A stretch of 64,000 nucleotides of DNA from Lutibacter citreus (GCF_003260195.1 NZ_QEIH01000009.1:1-64000); one strand, 5' to 3'. Counted from the stretch's first letter, positions 45,646-54,965 are shown. Numbers and translations: made by a program. Notes: a model not told the origin generated them from the sequence alone.

Positions 45646-46476
45646 ATGAAAATAGTTGGAGTATTATTTTTGTGTGTAATTACACAGTTTGCATTTGCTC
45701 AAACTTCATATTCAGATACTATATCTTCTGAAAACAATGATAATGTTAAGCAGCACGAAAGGATTTTCTACGAAGAAAATTCAAAGGCCTATGTATATAC
45801 CAATGAAAACGGTGAGGAAATGTCATATAGGTTATTTTTTCCACCAGAATATAATACCAAAAGGAAGTATCCTTTGCTTCTTTCTTTTCACGGAGCAGGA
45901 TCAAGAGGAAATGACAATTTAAAACAATTACGCCCTTGGGTTGCTGGATGGATGGATAAAAAGTTTCAAAAAGAACATCCATGTATTATCCTTATGCCGC
46001 AATGTCCTATCAAACATAAATGGGTAGATGTTCCTTGGAAAAAAGGTTCTTATTTATTGGAAGATATTCCGCTTAGTAAACCAATGAAACTTGCAAAAGA
46101 AATATTTGACAAAGTAGTTCAGGAAAATTCGGTAGATAAGAAACGTATTTATGTGATGGGAGCTTCAATGGGTGGTTATGGTACATGGAATTTTGTAATG
46201 CGTTATCATAAACTTATTGCAGCAGCAGTTCCAATATGTGGTGCGGGTGATCCATCAATGACAAAGAAAATTAGAAAAATACCAATTTGGGCTTTTCATG
46301 GAGATAAAGATCCTACAGTTCCACTTTCTGGTTCAATAGAAATGATTGAATCGTTGTATAAGCAAAAAAACAATAAAGCTCGTTTAACAGTTTATAAAGG
46401 AGTAGGGCATAATTCATACGAATTTGCCTGGAAAGAACCTAAATTAATAGATTGGATTTTTAGTCAGAAAAAATAA
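45646..46476 (+). CDS. Exported alpha/beta-hydrolase esterase
   Basis: 276 residues with a signal peptide ending FAFAQ. Alpha/beta-hydrolase fold: YPLLLSFHGAGSRG (oxyanion region), nucleophile elbow GASMGGYG with Ser174, Asp222 in HGDKDPTVP, and His255 in GVGHNSYEFAW. It belongs with the phospholipase/carboxylesterase and feruloyl-esterase-like (CE1-type) exported enzymes. It lies 21 bases after the SGNH esterase, in the same operon. The ester may be acetyl or an aromatic acid; nothing in the sequence decides this. Confidence 0.85.
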   Translation: MKIVGVLFLCVITQFAFAQTSYSDTISSENNDNVKQHERIFYEENSKAYVYTNENGEEMSYRLFFPPEYNTKRKYPLLLSFHGAGSRGNDNLKQLRPWVAGWMDKKFQKEHPCIILMPQCPIKHKWVDVPWKKGSYLLEDIPLSKPMKLAKEIFDKVVQENSVDKKRIYVMGASMGGYGTWNFVMRYHKLIAAAVPICGAGDPSMTKKIRKIPIWAFHGDKDPTVPLSGSIEMIESLYKQKNNKARLTVYKGVGHNSYEFAWKEPKLIDWIFSQKK

Positions 46477-46517
46477 GATAGTTCTGTTGTATACATAAAC
46501 ACTTTAAATAGCATTAA

Positions 46518-47594
46518 ATGAAGAAAAATAATATTAAAATACTTTCAGAAGTTTTATTCATATTATTAATATGTTATTCAGTTTGTGCTGTATCACAAGA
46601 AAAAAAAGACAACCTAAATATTAATAAAATGATTAAACCTTTGAAAAAAGAGGGGGTTTTTCGTGATGCTGTTTATTACAATTGGGGAGGCTCTATAATT
46701 AAAGGTGAAGATGGAAAATATCATTTATTTTATTCACGATGGAAGAGAGAATATACTTTTAATGGATGGTTAACTTTTTCTGAAATTGCTCACGCCATAT
46801 CAAATACTCCTGCAGGACCTTGGGAGTTTAAGGAGACAGTTTTAAAAGGTAGAGGCAATGGATATTGGGATGCAATTACAGCTCACAATCCTAAAATTAA
46901 ATATTTTGAAGGTAAATACTATTTATATTACATAGCAACAAATTTAGGGAGTAAACCACATACCCATCAAGATTTAATTTATTTAAGTACAAAATCTTTA
47001 AAAAACAAAGACAGAGGTACACTTCGTGAAAATCAAAGGACTGGGGTAGCAGTTTCAAACTCAATTAATGGACCTTGGAAAAGAATGGAGAGAGCATTGT
47101 TAGAACCTTCAGGGCCAATTGCAACAATAACTGTTAACCCAGCGATTGACAAAGGAAAAGATGGTAATTATTATTTAATAGTTAAAGGGGATAAACCCAA
47201 TGAAACAAGATTTATTAGAAACCAAGCAATTGCTATTTCTAAATCTCCAGTTGGGCCTTTTGAAATACAGCCAAATCCTGTTATAGGAAATTTAGATACA
47301 GAAGATGTATCAATGTGGTATAATCAAAAAGGAGCTATGTTTTATGCTGTTTTCCACGCTCATACTTTTATAGGGTTAATGACATCAATTGATGGCTTAA
47401 ATTGGGCTAAAGCACAGAACTATAATATAACTAACAAAAAAATAGTACTTGAAAATGGGTCCTTTTTAATTCCTAATCGTATGGAGCGACCGTTTATTTA
47501 TTTGGAAAATAATAATCCTAATGTTTTATGCCTTGCAATAAAAAAAGGAGACGATTCTTATACTATTTTTATACCACTAGTAAACATAGATTAG
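46518..47594 (+). CDS. Five-bladed propeller glycosidase-like protein, family unassigned (paralogue 3)
   Basis: 358 residues with a signal peptide ending CAVSQE. Blades: YYNWGGSIIKGEDGKYHLFY, SEIAHAISNTPAGPW, AHNPKIKYFEGKYYLYYIAT, TVNPAIDKGKDGNYYLIVKG, TEDVSMWYNQKGAMFYAVF and ERPFIYLENNNPNVLCLA. It shares the blade plan of the 35945 and 42992 proteins (W-G-S-I, SEIAH, HNP-I, ERP) but is more distant and not a lipoprotein. Last gene of the plus-strand locus before the regulator. Confidence 0.7.
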   Translation: MKKNNIKILSEVLFILLICYSVCAVSQEKKDNLNINKMIKPLKKEGVFRDAVYYNWGGSIIKGEDGKYHLFYSRWKREYTFNGWLTFSEIAHAISNTPAGPWEFKETVLKGRGNGYWDAITAHNPKIKYFEGKYYLYYIATNLGSKPHTHQDLIYLSTKSLKNKDRGTLRENQRTGVAVSNSINGPWKRMERALLEPSGPIATITVNPAIDKGKDGNYYLIVKGDKPNETRFIRNQAIAISKSPVGPFEIQPNPVIGNLDTEDVSMWYNQKGAMFYAVFHAHTFIGLMTSIDGLNWAKAQNYNITNKKIVLENGSFLIPNRMERPFIYLENNNPNVLCLAIKKGDDSYTIFIPLVNID

Positions 47595-47627
47595 TTTTAT
47601 ACTTAAAGATACTTTTATTGCTGTTCA

Positions 47628-47658
47628 GTAGTAATTATAATTATATATGCTATTTTTG
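47628..47658 (+). promoter_or_regulatory. Predicted promoter of the AraC regulator gene
   Basis: TTG at 47628-47630 and TATTTTTG at 47651-47658 (exact TAnnTTTG) are 20 bases apart, the Bacteroidota spacing, and lie 28 bases before the AraC start. Confidence 0.55.
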
Positions 47659-47686
47659 TATTATATTTATATTCAATTTTTAGCTT

Positions 47687-48565
47687 ATGAAGCTCCACCT
47701 TTTAGATAGAAGTAGCATTAGTAATAGTTCATTTACAACTAAGGTAAATGAGTATCCCTATTTTTTGAAAATATGGCATTATCATCCTGAACTAGAGCTT
47801 GTTGTGATTCTTAAAAGTGAAGGTACTTGTTTTATTGGAGATAGTATAGAAAAATTTGAAGTTAATGATGTTGTTTTAATTGGTAAGAATTTACCACATA
47901 TGTGGTTAAATGACGAAAATTATTTTGATCAAAATTCTAATCAATCAGCAAAAGCCATTGCTATCCATTTTAAACAAGATTATTTAGGTAAAGATTTTTT
48001 CGAAACTCCTGAAATGATTCATTTATTGGAACTTTTTGAAAGGGCCCGTTTTGGACTTAAATTTTTAAATATTAGCAAAAAACTTATTGGTGATGTTCAA
48101 AATATGCTAGAATTAAAAGGGTTTGATAAGACTGTTTCTTTTTTACATATTCTTAATAAATTAGCAAAACACACACAAACTAAGAGATTGGCAAGTCAAG
48201 GTTTTGTTAATTCTTTCAAATCTACAGAAAGTGATACTCAAAATAAAGTACAAGCCTATATTTTTAAAAATTTCAATAAAGACATAAACTTAGAAGAGGC
48301 AGCTAATATAGCACATATGAACACATCTGCTTTTAGTCGGTATTTTAAGCGTGTTAATAGAAAAACATTTTCTCGTTATGTAACCGAAATACGAATTGGT
48401 TATGCCTGTAAATTACTCATAGAGAATAAGTTTAATATAGCTGCTATTTGTTACGAATCTGGTTTCAAAAATATTTCAAACTTTAATCGTCAATTCAAGA
48501 TAATAATGAATTGTACACCTTCCGAATATTTGAAAAGTTATAAAATAAAAGCTTCAATAATCTAA
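47687..48565 (+). CDS. AraC-family transcriptional regulator with cupin sensor
   Basis: 292 residues. The N-terminal cupin-like part (~1-130) begins with KIWHYHPELELVVIL, the usual sugar-sensing fold. The C-terminal double helix-turn-helix (~190-287) has NLEEAANIAHMNTSAFSRYF, then IAAICYESGFKNISNFNRQF and TPSEYLKSY. No signal peptide; cytoplasmic. Placed between the degradation locus and the fuconate pathway, on the same strand and with its own promoter, it is the best candidate to control one or both in response to a released sugar such as fucose or an early intermediate. Confidence 0.9.
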   Translation: MKLHLLDRSSISNSSFTTKVNEYPYFLKIWHYHPELELVVILKSEGTCFIGDSIEKFEVNDVVLIGKNLPHMWLNDENYFDQNSNQSAKAIAIHFKQDYLGKDFFETPEMIHLLELFERARFGLKFLNISKKLIGDVQNMLELKGFDKTVSFLHILNKLAKHTQTKRLASQGFVNSFKSTESDTQNKVQAYIFKNFNKDINLEEAANIAHMNTSAFSRYFKRVNRKTFSRYVTEIRIGYACKLLIENKFNIAAICYESGFKNISNFNRQFKIIMNCTPSEYLKSYKIKASII

Positions 48566-48741
48566 TTACATTTTAGAATTTTTTTTATCAATTTTTATTT
48601 AAATCATAGATCTATTTTGCAATTTTAACACTTGTAAATTACATAGGGCAATAATAGTATTGTAATAGGTCAAATATTTGTAAGATATATAATTATTTTG
48701 CGTGTACTATTGTACTACTAAAGCTTATGATTTAATTGTAC

Positions 48742-50403
48742 ATGGATAATCAAAAAAAAATTTTAAAAATACATACTAAAGATAACCTTTTAGTAGCATT
48801 AACTGATTTGAAAAAAGGAACAGAAGTTTCCTTGAATTCAGAAAAATATGTTATTCAAGATGATATTGGTGCTAAGCATAAATTTGCGTCAGAAAGCCTT
48901 AAAAAAGGTGATGCCGTTTATATGTATGGTGTTCTAGTGGGAAGAGCCAAAAAAGAAATTAAGAAAGGAGGGCTTATAAGTACCACAAATATTGTTCATG
49001 ATACAGAGAAGTATAGTGCAGGTGATTCTTCAAATAGAATAGAGTGGACAACTCCAAACATTTCAAGATTTGTAGATAGAACTTTTAACGGTTATCATAG
49101 AGCTGATGGAAAAGTTGGGACTGAAAATAATTGGCTAATTATTCCTCTGGTATTTTGTCAAAATAGAAATGTAGAGGTATTAAAGCAGGCATTGGTTGAA
49201 AAATTAGGTTTTGGAAAACAACAACACTTAAATTTAGATGTAGATACCTTAATTGAAGATTATAAAAATGGAGCTTCTACAGAAGATATTTTAAACAGGG
49301 ATATTTTAAGAGCTGATAATCAGCAATATAAAAACCCTTTATTTCCTAATGTTGATGGTATCCACTTCTTAACACACGAAGGTGGTTGCGGTGGAGCTAC
49401 TTCAGATTCTATTGCGCTTTGTAATTTGTTAGCAGGTTATATAAACAATCCAAATGTTGCTGGTGCAACAATTTTAAGTTTAGGCTGCCAACATGCACAA
49501 GCGAGTATTTTAGAAAATGCATTATCTAAAATGTCTCCAATTTATAAAAAACCAGTTTTTGTTTTTGAGCAACAACAAAGTGAATCTGAACAAGAGTTAC
49601 TCGCCGAAGCAGTAAAAAAGACTTTTACGGGTTTAATGAACGCTAATAAAATTGAACGTAAGCCGGCTCCATTAAACAAGCTAGTTATAGGATTAGAATG
49701 TGGTGGTTCTGATGGGTTTTCTGGCATATCAGCAAATCCAACCTTAGGTTATATTTCCGATTTAATTGTTGGACTAGGTGGAGCAACTGTTCTTTCAGAA
49801 TTTCCAGAATTAAATGGAGTGGAGCAAGAATTAATCAACAGGTGTGTAAGTTCAGAAAAAGCAAAAAAATTCTCTAAAATAATGTCCGTTTATAGCGCAA
49901 AGGCAGATGCTTTAGGTGCAGGGTTTTATGCAAATCCATCGCCTGGCAATATAAAAGATGGCTTAATTACGGATGCTATTAAATCTGCTGGAGCAGCAAA
50001 AAAAGGTGGAAGTTCTCCCATACAAGATGTTCTAGATTATACAGAACAAGTTGAAACTTCAGGATTAAATTTATTATGCACTCCTGGGAATGATGTAGAG
50101 TCTACAACTGGTTTAGCAGGCTCGGGGTGTAATGTTATTTTGTTTACAACGGGCTTAGGAACACCAACAGGTAACCCAATTACTCCGGTTGTAAAAGTGT
50201 CATCAAACACAAAACTATTTAACAAAATGCCAGATATTATAGACTTTAATACAGGTGCTATTATTGAAGGAACAGCTTCTATAGAAGAAACTGGCGAAGA
50301 TTTATTAGATTTTGTTATTAAAGTGGCCAGTGGAAAATTAACGAAAGCAAAACAATTAAGACAAGATGATTTTATTCCGTGGAAACGAGGAATGTCATTA
50401 TAA
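48742..50403 (+). CDS. UxaA-family sugar-acid dehydratase, probable L-fuconate dehydratase
   Basis: 553 residues from the ATG at 48742 (the TTG at 48736 adds two residues). An N-terminal SAF domain (~10-90) is joined to the altronate/galactarate dehydratase core with YHRADGKVGTENNW, LTHEGGCGG, LGCQHAQ, LECGGSDGFSG and NPSPGN. This family removes water from aldonic acids to give 2-keto-3-deoxy acids using an iron site. Followed by an SDR and a FAH-family hydrolase, it fits the route L-fuconate to 2-keto-3-deoxy-L-fuconate. Family firm; substrate from context. Altronate is unlikely because no uronate isomerase or KDG kinase is nearby. Confidence 0.85.
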   Translation: MDNQKKILKIHTKDNLLVALTDLKKGTEVSLNSEKYVIQDDIGAKHKFASESLKKGDAVYMYGVLVGRAKKEIKKGGLISTTNIVHDTEKYSAGDSSNRIEWTTPNISRFVDRTFNGYHRADGKVGTENNWLIIPLVFCQNRNVEVLKQALVEKLGFGKQQHLNLDVDTLIEDYKNGASTEDILNRDILRADNQQYKNPLFPNVDGIHFLTHEGGCGGATSDSIALCNLLAGYINNPNVAGATILSLGCQHAQASILENALSKMSPIYKKPVFVFEQQQSESEQELLAEAVKKTFTGLMNANKIERKPAPLNKLVIGLECGGSDGFSGISANPTLGYISDLIVGLGGATVLSEFPELNGVEQELINRCVSSEKAKKFSKIMSVYSAKADALGAGFYANPSPGNIKDGLITDAIKSAGAAKKGGSSPIQDVLDYTEQVETSGLNLLCTPGNDVESTTGLAGSGCNVILFTTGLGTPTGNPITPVVKVSSNTKLFNKMPDIIDFNTGAIIEGTASIEETGEDLLDFVIKVASGKLTKAKQLRQDDFIPWKRGMSL

Positions 50404-50424
50404 TAATTAGATAAAGAAAATCAA

Positions 50425-51204
50425 ATGACAAAATTTAGTTTAAAAAATAAAGTAGCCATTGTAACAGGTGGTGGAAGTGGCATAGGGAAAGCTATTGCTT
50501 TAACCTTTGCAGAGCAAGGAGCTAAAGTTCATATTTTAGATTTTAATTTAGATGCGGCCAAAGAAACCGTTGCTGAAATTAATAAAATTAACGAAAAAGG
50601 TGAAGCTCATAAATGCGATGTTTCCAATCAAAAAAACGTTAACGAAATAATTGGAAATATCACTAAAACCGAAAAAATCAACATATTAATCAATAATGCT
50701 GGTATTGCACATGTTGGTAATGTTGAAGTTGTTGAAGAAGAAGATTTAGACCGTCTTTATAATGTAAACATTAAAGGTGTTTATAACTGTATAAAAGCAT
50801 CGATACCATCTTTAAAAAATGGAGGAGGAGTTATTTTAAACTTAGCCTCAATAGGTTCTTCTGTTGGATTAAATGACCGTTTTGCTTATTCTATGAGTAA
50901 AGGCGCTGTATTAACCATGACGTATTCTGTTGCTAAAGATTATGTAAACGATGGTATTCGTTGTAACTGTATTGCTCCAGGTAGAGTACATACACCTTTT
51001 GTAGACGGGTTTATAAATAAAAACTATCCTGGAAAAGAAGAAGAAATGTTTGATAAATTATCAAAAACGCAACCTATTGGTAGAATGGGAAGTACACAAG
51101 AAATAGCAGATTTAGTACTTTTCTTGTGCTCTGATGAAGCAGGTTTTATAACAGGCTCTAACTATCCTATTGATGGGGGGTTTGTTACATTAAACGGAAA
51201 ATAA
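50425..51204 (+). CDS. Short-chain dehydrogenase, probable 2-keto-3-deoxy-L-fuconate dehydrogenase
   Basis: 259 residues with a classical SDR plan: TGGGSGIG cofactor loop (14-21), Asp39 after the second strand favouring NAD+, NNAG (90-93), catalytic Tyr155 and Lys159 in YSMSK, and a C-terminal GSNYPIDGGF. It lies 21 bases after the dehydratase and 27 before the FAH hydrolase, so it likely oxidises the C4 hydroxyl of 2-keto-3-deoxy-L-fuconate to the 2,4-diketo acid. An alternative is fucose 1-dehydrogenase, but the neighbours favour the first. Confidence 0.87.
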   Translation: MTKFSLKNKVAIVTGGGSGIGKAIALTFAEQGAKVHILDFNLDAAKETVAEINKINEKGEAHKCDVSNQKNVNEIIGNITKTEKINILINNAGIAHVGNVEVVEEEDLDRLYNVNIKGVYNCIKASIPSLKNGGGVILNLASIGSSVGLNDRFAYSMSKGAVLTMTYSVAKDYVNDGIRCNCIAPGRVHTPFVDGFINKNYPGKEEEMFDKLSKTQPIGRMGSTQEIADLVLFLCSDEAGFITGSNYPIDGGFVTLNGK

Positions 51205-51231
51205 CAATTAATAATACTTAAAAGCAATTAT

Positions 51232-52089
51232 ATGAAATTAATAAGATTTGGAGCTGCAGGAAAAGAAAAACCTGGTGTTCAATTAGCAAACGGAACAAAA
51301 ATAGATGTATCTTCTTTTGGAACAGATTACAATGAAGAATTCTTTGGGAATGATGGTATTGCAAAACTAAAAACTTGGTTAGAAACAAACCAATCAAGTT
51401 GTCCAGAGATTGATGATAGCGTTCGTTTAGGTGCACCGCTAACAAGACCTTCTAAAATTGTTTGTATAGGACTTAATTATGCACAACATGCTGCAGAAGC
51501 TGGTATGGATGTGCCAAAAGAACCTGTTCTTTTCTTTAAAGCAACTTCTGCAATTGTAGGTCCTTTTGATGATATTATGATACCAAAAGGCAGTAAGAAA
51601 ACAGATTGGGAGGTAGAATTATCTGTTGTTATTGGTAAAAAAGCATCTCATGTAGAAAAGGAAGATGTAATAGATCATATTGCTGGTTATGTTTTACATA
51701 ACGATGTTAGCGAAAGAGCATTTCAATTAGAACGTTCTGGGCAATGGGTAAAAGGAAAAAGTTGTGATACTTTTGCTCCAATTGGTCCTTTTATTGCCAC
51801 TACGGACGAAATTGAAGACCCAAATAATTTAAACTTATGGTTAAAACTTAACGGGAAAGTAATGCAAAATAGTTCAACTTCTGATTTTATTTTTAATATA
51901 CAAGAAGCTATAAGTCATATTACTCAATTTATGACTTTATTACCGGGAGATATAATTTCTACAGGAACACCATTTGGTGTAGGAATGGGCTTAAAACCAG
52001 AATTATATTTAAAACCGGGTGATGTTGTAGAGTTAGGAATTGAAGGCTTAGGAACATCAAAACAAAATGTTATTGCTTATAAAAAATAG
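51232..52089 (+). CDS. FAH-family hydrolase, probable 2,4-diketo-3-deoxy-L-fuconate hydrolase
   Basis: 285 residues. The fold of fumarylacetoacetate hydrolase: GLNYAQHAAEAG, metal ligands Glu127 and Glu129 in DWEVELSVVIG and Asp158 in HNDVSERAFQ, then GKSCDTFAPIGPFI and STGTPFGVGMG. In the non-phosphorylating fucose pathway this enzyme splits the diketo acid to pyruvate and lactate. The LutABC lactate oxidation genes directly downstream support this. Ureidoglycolate lyase-like activity is the other annotation such proteins often receive. Confidence 0.87.
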   Translation: MKLIRFGAAGKEKPGVQLANGTKIDVSSFGTDYNEEFFGNDGIAKLKTWLETNQSSCPEIDDSVRLGAPLTRPSKIVCIGLNYAQHAAEAGMDVPKEPVLFFKATSAIVGPFDDIMIPKGSKKTDWEVELSVVIGKKASHVEKEDVIDHIAGYVLHNDVSERAFQLERSGQWVKGKSCDTFAPIGPFIATTDEIEDPNNLNLWLKLNGKVMQNSSTSDFIFNIQEAISHITQFMTLLPGDIISTGTPFGVGMGLKPELYLKPGDVVELGIEGLGTSKQNVIAYKK

Positions 52090-52103
52090 TTTGTTATTTT
52101 ATT

Positions 52104-52151
52104 AAAACGAGAGATGTTTAAAATGTTTAAGTTTTAATCATATCTCGTTTT
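52104..52151 (+). terminator. Hairpin terminator after the fuconate operon
   Basis: The arms AAAACGAGAGATG (52104-52116) and CATATCTCGTTTT (52139-52151) pair with one mismatch, 15 bases after the FAH gene stop. It separates the operon from lutA; the remaining gap to 52280 holds no recognised gene. Confidence 0.6.
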
Positions 52152-52280
52152 GTAATTCTTACTACTCTTTTATTTTCCTTTTTATTTAAATGATTTGAAT
52201 TTTTATACAAGTCAATTATTGAATAGTTATATTGTTTCAACTGCTAGATTACAAGTATAACATACATTACTAATATATAC

Positions 52281-53018
52281 ATGAAAGTAGGTTTATTTAT
52301 CCCCTGTTATATCAATCAATTATATCCACAAGTGGCTATTGCAACTTTGGAATTACTTGAAAAATTAAATGTTGATGTTTATTATCCATCAACCCAAACT
52401 TGTTGTGGGCAGCCGTTAGGGAATTCGGGTTATGAAGATGATTCTAAAGGAGCTTGTCAATTATTTGTAGAAAATTTTAAAGAATATGATTATATAGTTG
52501 GCCCTTCAGGAAGTTGTATTTATCATGTAAAAAAGCATTTCGATATTTTAGAACAAACAGAAGATGTAATTAAGGTTCGTAACAATGCTTATGAGTTATG
52601 TGAGTTTATTGTTAAGATCTTAGGCAAAACGGATTTAGGAGCTAAATTTCCATATAAAGTAGGCTTACATAAAAGTTGTCACGGATTGAGAGGTTTAAAC
52701 TTAGGATCTTGTTCAGAAAAAATGGATGAACATTTTTCTACAGAAGAAGAATTATTAAATGCTGTTGAAGGATTAGAATTAATGTCTTTAAACAGAAAAG
52801 ATGAATGTTGCGGTTTTGGAGGAACATTTTCTGTATTTGAAGAAGCAATTTCTGTAAAAATGGGAAAGGATAGGATTCAAGATCATTTAGATAGTGGTGT
52901 TGAAGTTATCACAGGAGCAGATCATTCTTGTTTAATGCATATGGAAGGTTTAATTAATAGAGACAATAAACCTTTAAAAGTAATGCATATTGCTGAAATT
53001 TTAAATAGTAGTATTTAG
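52281..53018 (+). CDS. lutA: L-lactate utilisation Fe-S protein LutA (YkgE)
   Basis: 245 residues. Two Cys-rich CCG-type motifs: TCCGQPLGNSGY near residue 45 and DECCGFGGTF near residue 180, as in the LutA/YkgE and heterodisulfide-reductase-like oxidoreductases. LutABC oxidises L-lactate to pyruvate. It starts the lutABC set; lutB begins 2 bases after its stop. Context: lactate made by the preceding fuconate enzymes. Confidence 0.9.
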   Translation: MKVGLFIPCYINQLYPQVAIATLELLEKLNVDVYYPSTQTCCGQPLGNSGYEDDSKGACQLFVENFKEYDYIVGPSGSCIYHVKKHFDILEQTEDVIKVRNNAYELCEFIVKILGKTDLGAKFPYKVGLHKSCHGLRGLNLGSCSEKMDEHFSTEEELLNAVEGLELMSLNRKDECCGFGGTFSVFEEAISVKMGKDRIQDHLDSGVEVITGADHSCLMHMEGLINRDNKPLKVMHIAEILNSSI

Positions 53019-53020
53019 TT

Positions 53021-54391
53021 ATGAGCCATTCAGAAAAAGCAGAAATATTCAACAAAAATGAGGCTAAAGTAAATTGGCATGATAAAGCTTTGTGGTTTGT
53101 TCGTGAAAAAAGAGATACGGCAGCTCATAAAGTAAAAGGTTGGGAAGAACTTCGAAATTTAGCTTCTGGAATAAAAGCAAATGTACTGTCTAATTTAGAT
53201 GAATATTTAATAGAATTTGAGGAGAATGCTCAAAAAAATGGGATAAAAGTACATTGGGCATCAGATGCTGAAGAGCATAATACTATTATTCATAAAATAT
53301 TAGAAGATAATAAAGTTGAAAAAGTGGTAAAAAGTAAGTCAATGTTGACGGAAGAATGCCATTTAAATCCATTTTTAGAAGATAGAGGTATTGAAGTAAT
53401 TGATACCGATTTAGGAGAGCGTATTGTTCAATTAGCAAAAGAAACTCCAAGTCATATTGTATTGCCTGCAATTCATAAAACCAAAGAAGAAGTAGATACA
53501 TTATTTCAAGAACATTTAGGAACAAAACCAAGCAATGGAAATCCTGAATATTTAACAAATGAAGCAAGAAAGCATTTACGAGATAAATTTTTAAAAGCGG
53601 ATGCAGCTATTACCGGTGTTAATTTTGCCATAGCAGAAACAGGAGGAATTGTTGTTTGTACCAATGAAGGGAATGCTGATATGGGTGCTCATTTGGTAAA
53701 AACTCATATTGCTTGTATGGGAATTGAAAAAATAATTCCGAATGAAGAGCATTTAGGAGTCTTTCTACGTTTACTAGCACGCAGTGCAACCGGACAACCA
53801 ATTACAACATATTCATCCCATTTTAACAAGCCTGCTGAAGGCAAAGAAATGCACATTGTAATTGTAGATAATGGTAGAACAGAGCAGTTGAGTCGTAAAG
53901 AATTTAGGTCTTCTTTACATTGTATTCGTTGTGGTGCTTGTATGAATACTTGCCCAATATACAGAAGAAGTGGAGGTCATAGTTATGATGCTACAATTCC
54001 AGGTCCAATAGGATCCATTTTATCACCAGGAAAAGATTTAACAAAACATAGTTCACTACCTTTTGCTTCAACCTTATGTGGTTCATGTTCAAATGTTTGC
54101 CCAGTGAAAATTAATATTCATGAGCAGTTATATGCTTGGCGACAAATTGTTACAAAAGAAGTTAAGCAACCTGTAGTTAAGAAAACTATATTAAAAATTA
54201 CTGGAGTAGCTCTTTCAAATAGATTATTATTCAATATAGCAGGTAAATCGGCGCGGTTTATGTTAAAATATGCACCTCGATTTATGGTGTATTCTAAATT
54301 AAATGTTTGGGGAAAAGCACGTGAACTTCCAGAAATAAAGAATCAAAATTTTGATGATTGGTATAAAGTAAAAAGAAAGAATAATGGGTAG
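53021..54391 (+). CDS. lutB: L-lactate utilisation Fe-S protein LutB (YkgF)
   Basis: 456 residues. The LUD domain (~60-300) includes ITGVNFAIAETGGIVVCTNE and is followed by two [4Fe-4S] motifs, CIRCGACMNTCP and CGSCSNVCP (~305-365), and a C-terminal DUF3390-like tail. It is the electron-transfer subunit of the Lut complex. Its end overlaps lutC by 8 bases, so translation is coupled. Confidence 0.93.
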   Translation: MSHSEKAEIFNKNEAKVNWHDKALWFVREKRDTAAHKVKGWEELRNLASGIKANVLSNLDEYLIEFEENAQKNGIKVHWASDAEEHNTIIHKILEDNKVEKVVKSKSMLTEECHLNPFLEDRGIEVIDTDLGERIVQLAKETPSHIVLPAIHKTKEEVDTLFQEHLGTKPSNGNPEYLTNEARKHLRDKFLKADAAITGVNFAIAETGGIVVCTNEGNADMGAHLVKTHIACMGIEKIIPNEEHLGVFLRLLARSATGQPITTYSSHFNKPAEGKEMHIVIVDNGRTEQLSRKEFRSSLHCIRCGACMNTCPIYRRSGGHSYDATIPGPIGSILSPGKDLTKHSSLPFASTLCGSCSNVCPVKINIHEQLYAWRQIVTKEVKQPVVKKTILKITGVALSNRLLFNIAGKSARFMLKYAPRFMVYSKLNVWGKARELPEIKNQNFDDWYKVKRKNNG

Positions 54392-54965
54392 AGAATCAAT
54401 TTTAAAATCAATAAAAAGTAATAAGCCAGAGTTAGTAGAGCTGCCTGAAATTGACCTAAATTTATTTGCAGAAGAAATTGATATTTTAGAAGCATTTAAA
54501 AGTAATGTTAAATTGGTAGGAGGTAAATTAAAAGAGTTAGGAGATAATGAAGATATAGACTCTGTTATTAGAGAATTATACCCAAAAGCAGAAAGAATAG
54601 TTTCTCAACTACCTGGTTCAAATCTAAGGACAGTTTTAATAACAAAAGAAACAGAACCACATTCTCTTGAAAAAATTGATTTAGCAATAATAAAAGGCGA
54701 ATTTGGTGTCGCAGAAAATGGATCTGTTTGGGTTTCTGAAAATCAGTTTTCAGTACGAGTTTTACCTTTCATAACAAATGATTTAGTAATTGTTTTATCA
54801 AAGAAAGACCTATGTTTACATATGCATGAAGCCTATAAGAAAATTGCTAATAGAGATCGTAATTTTGGCCTTTTTATTTCAGGGCCATCAAAAACAGCAG
54901 ATATTGAGCAGTGTTTGGTGATTGGGGCACAAGGAGCAATGAGTTTAACAATTGTATTAATTTAA
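54384..54965 (+). CDS. lutC: L-lactate utilisation protein LutC (YkgG)
   Basis: 193 residues, a single LUD (DUF162) domain with EFGVAENGSVWVSE and FISGPSKTADIEQCLVIGAQ, the signature end of LutC. Third subunit of the lactate oxidation complex. Starts inside the end of lutB. No lactate permease is adjacent, consistent with lactate arising inside the cell. Confidence 0.92.
   Translation: MGRESILKSIKSNKPELVELPEIDLNLFAEEIDILEAFKSNVKLVGGKLKELGDNEDIDSVIRELYPKAERIVSQLPGSNLRTVLITKETEPHSLEKIDLAIIKGEFGVAENGSVWVSENQFSVRVLPFITNDLVIVLSKKDLCLHMHEAYKKIANRDRNFGLFISGPSKTADIEQCLVIGAQGAMSLTIVLI

Noticed and set aside
48742-50403. Altronate dehydratase of uronate breakdown
   Set aside because: No uronate isomerase, reductase, KDG kinase or aldolase nearby; the SDR and FAH hydrolase that follow point to the diketo route.
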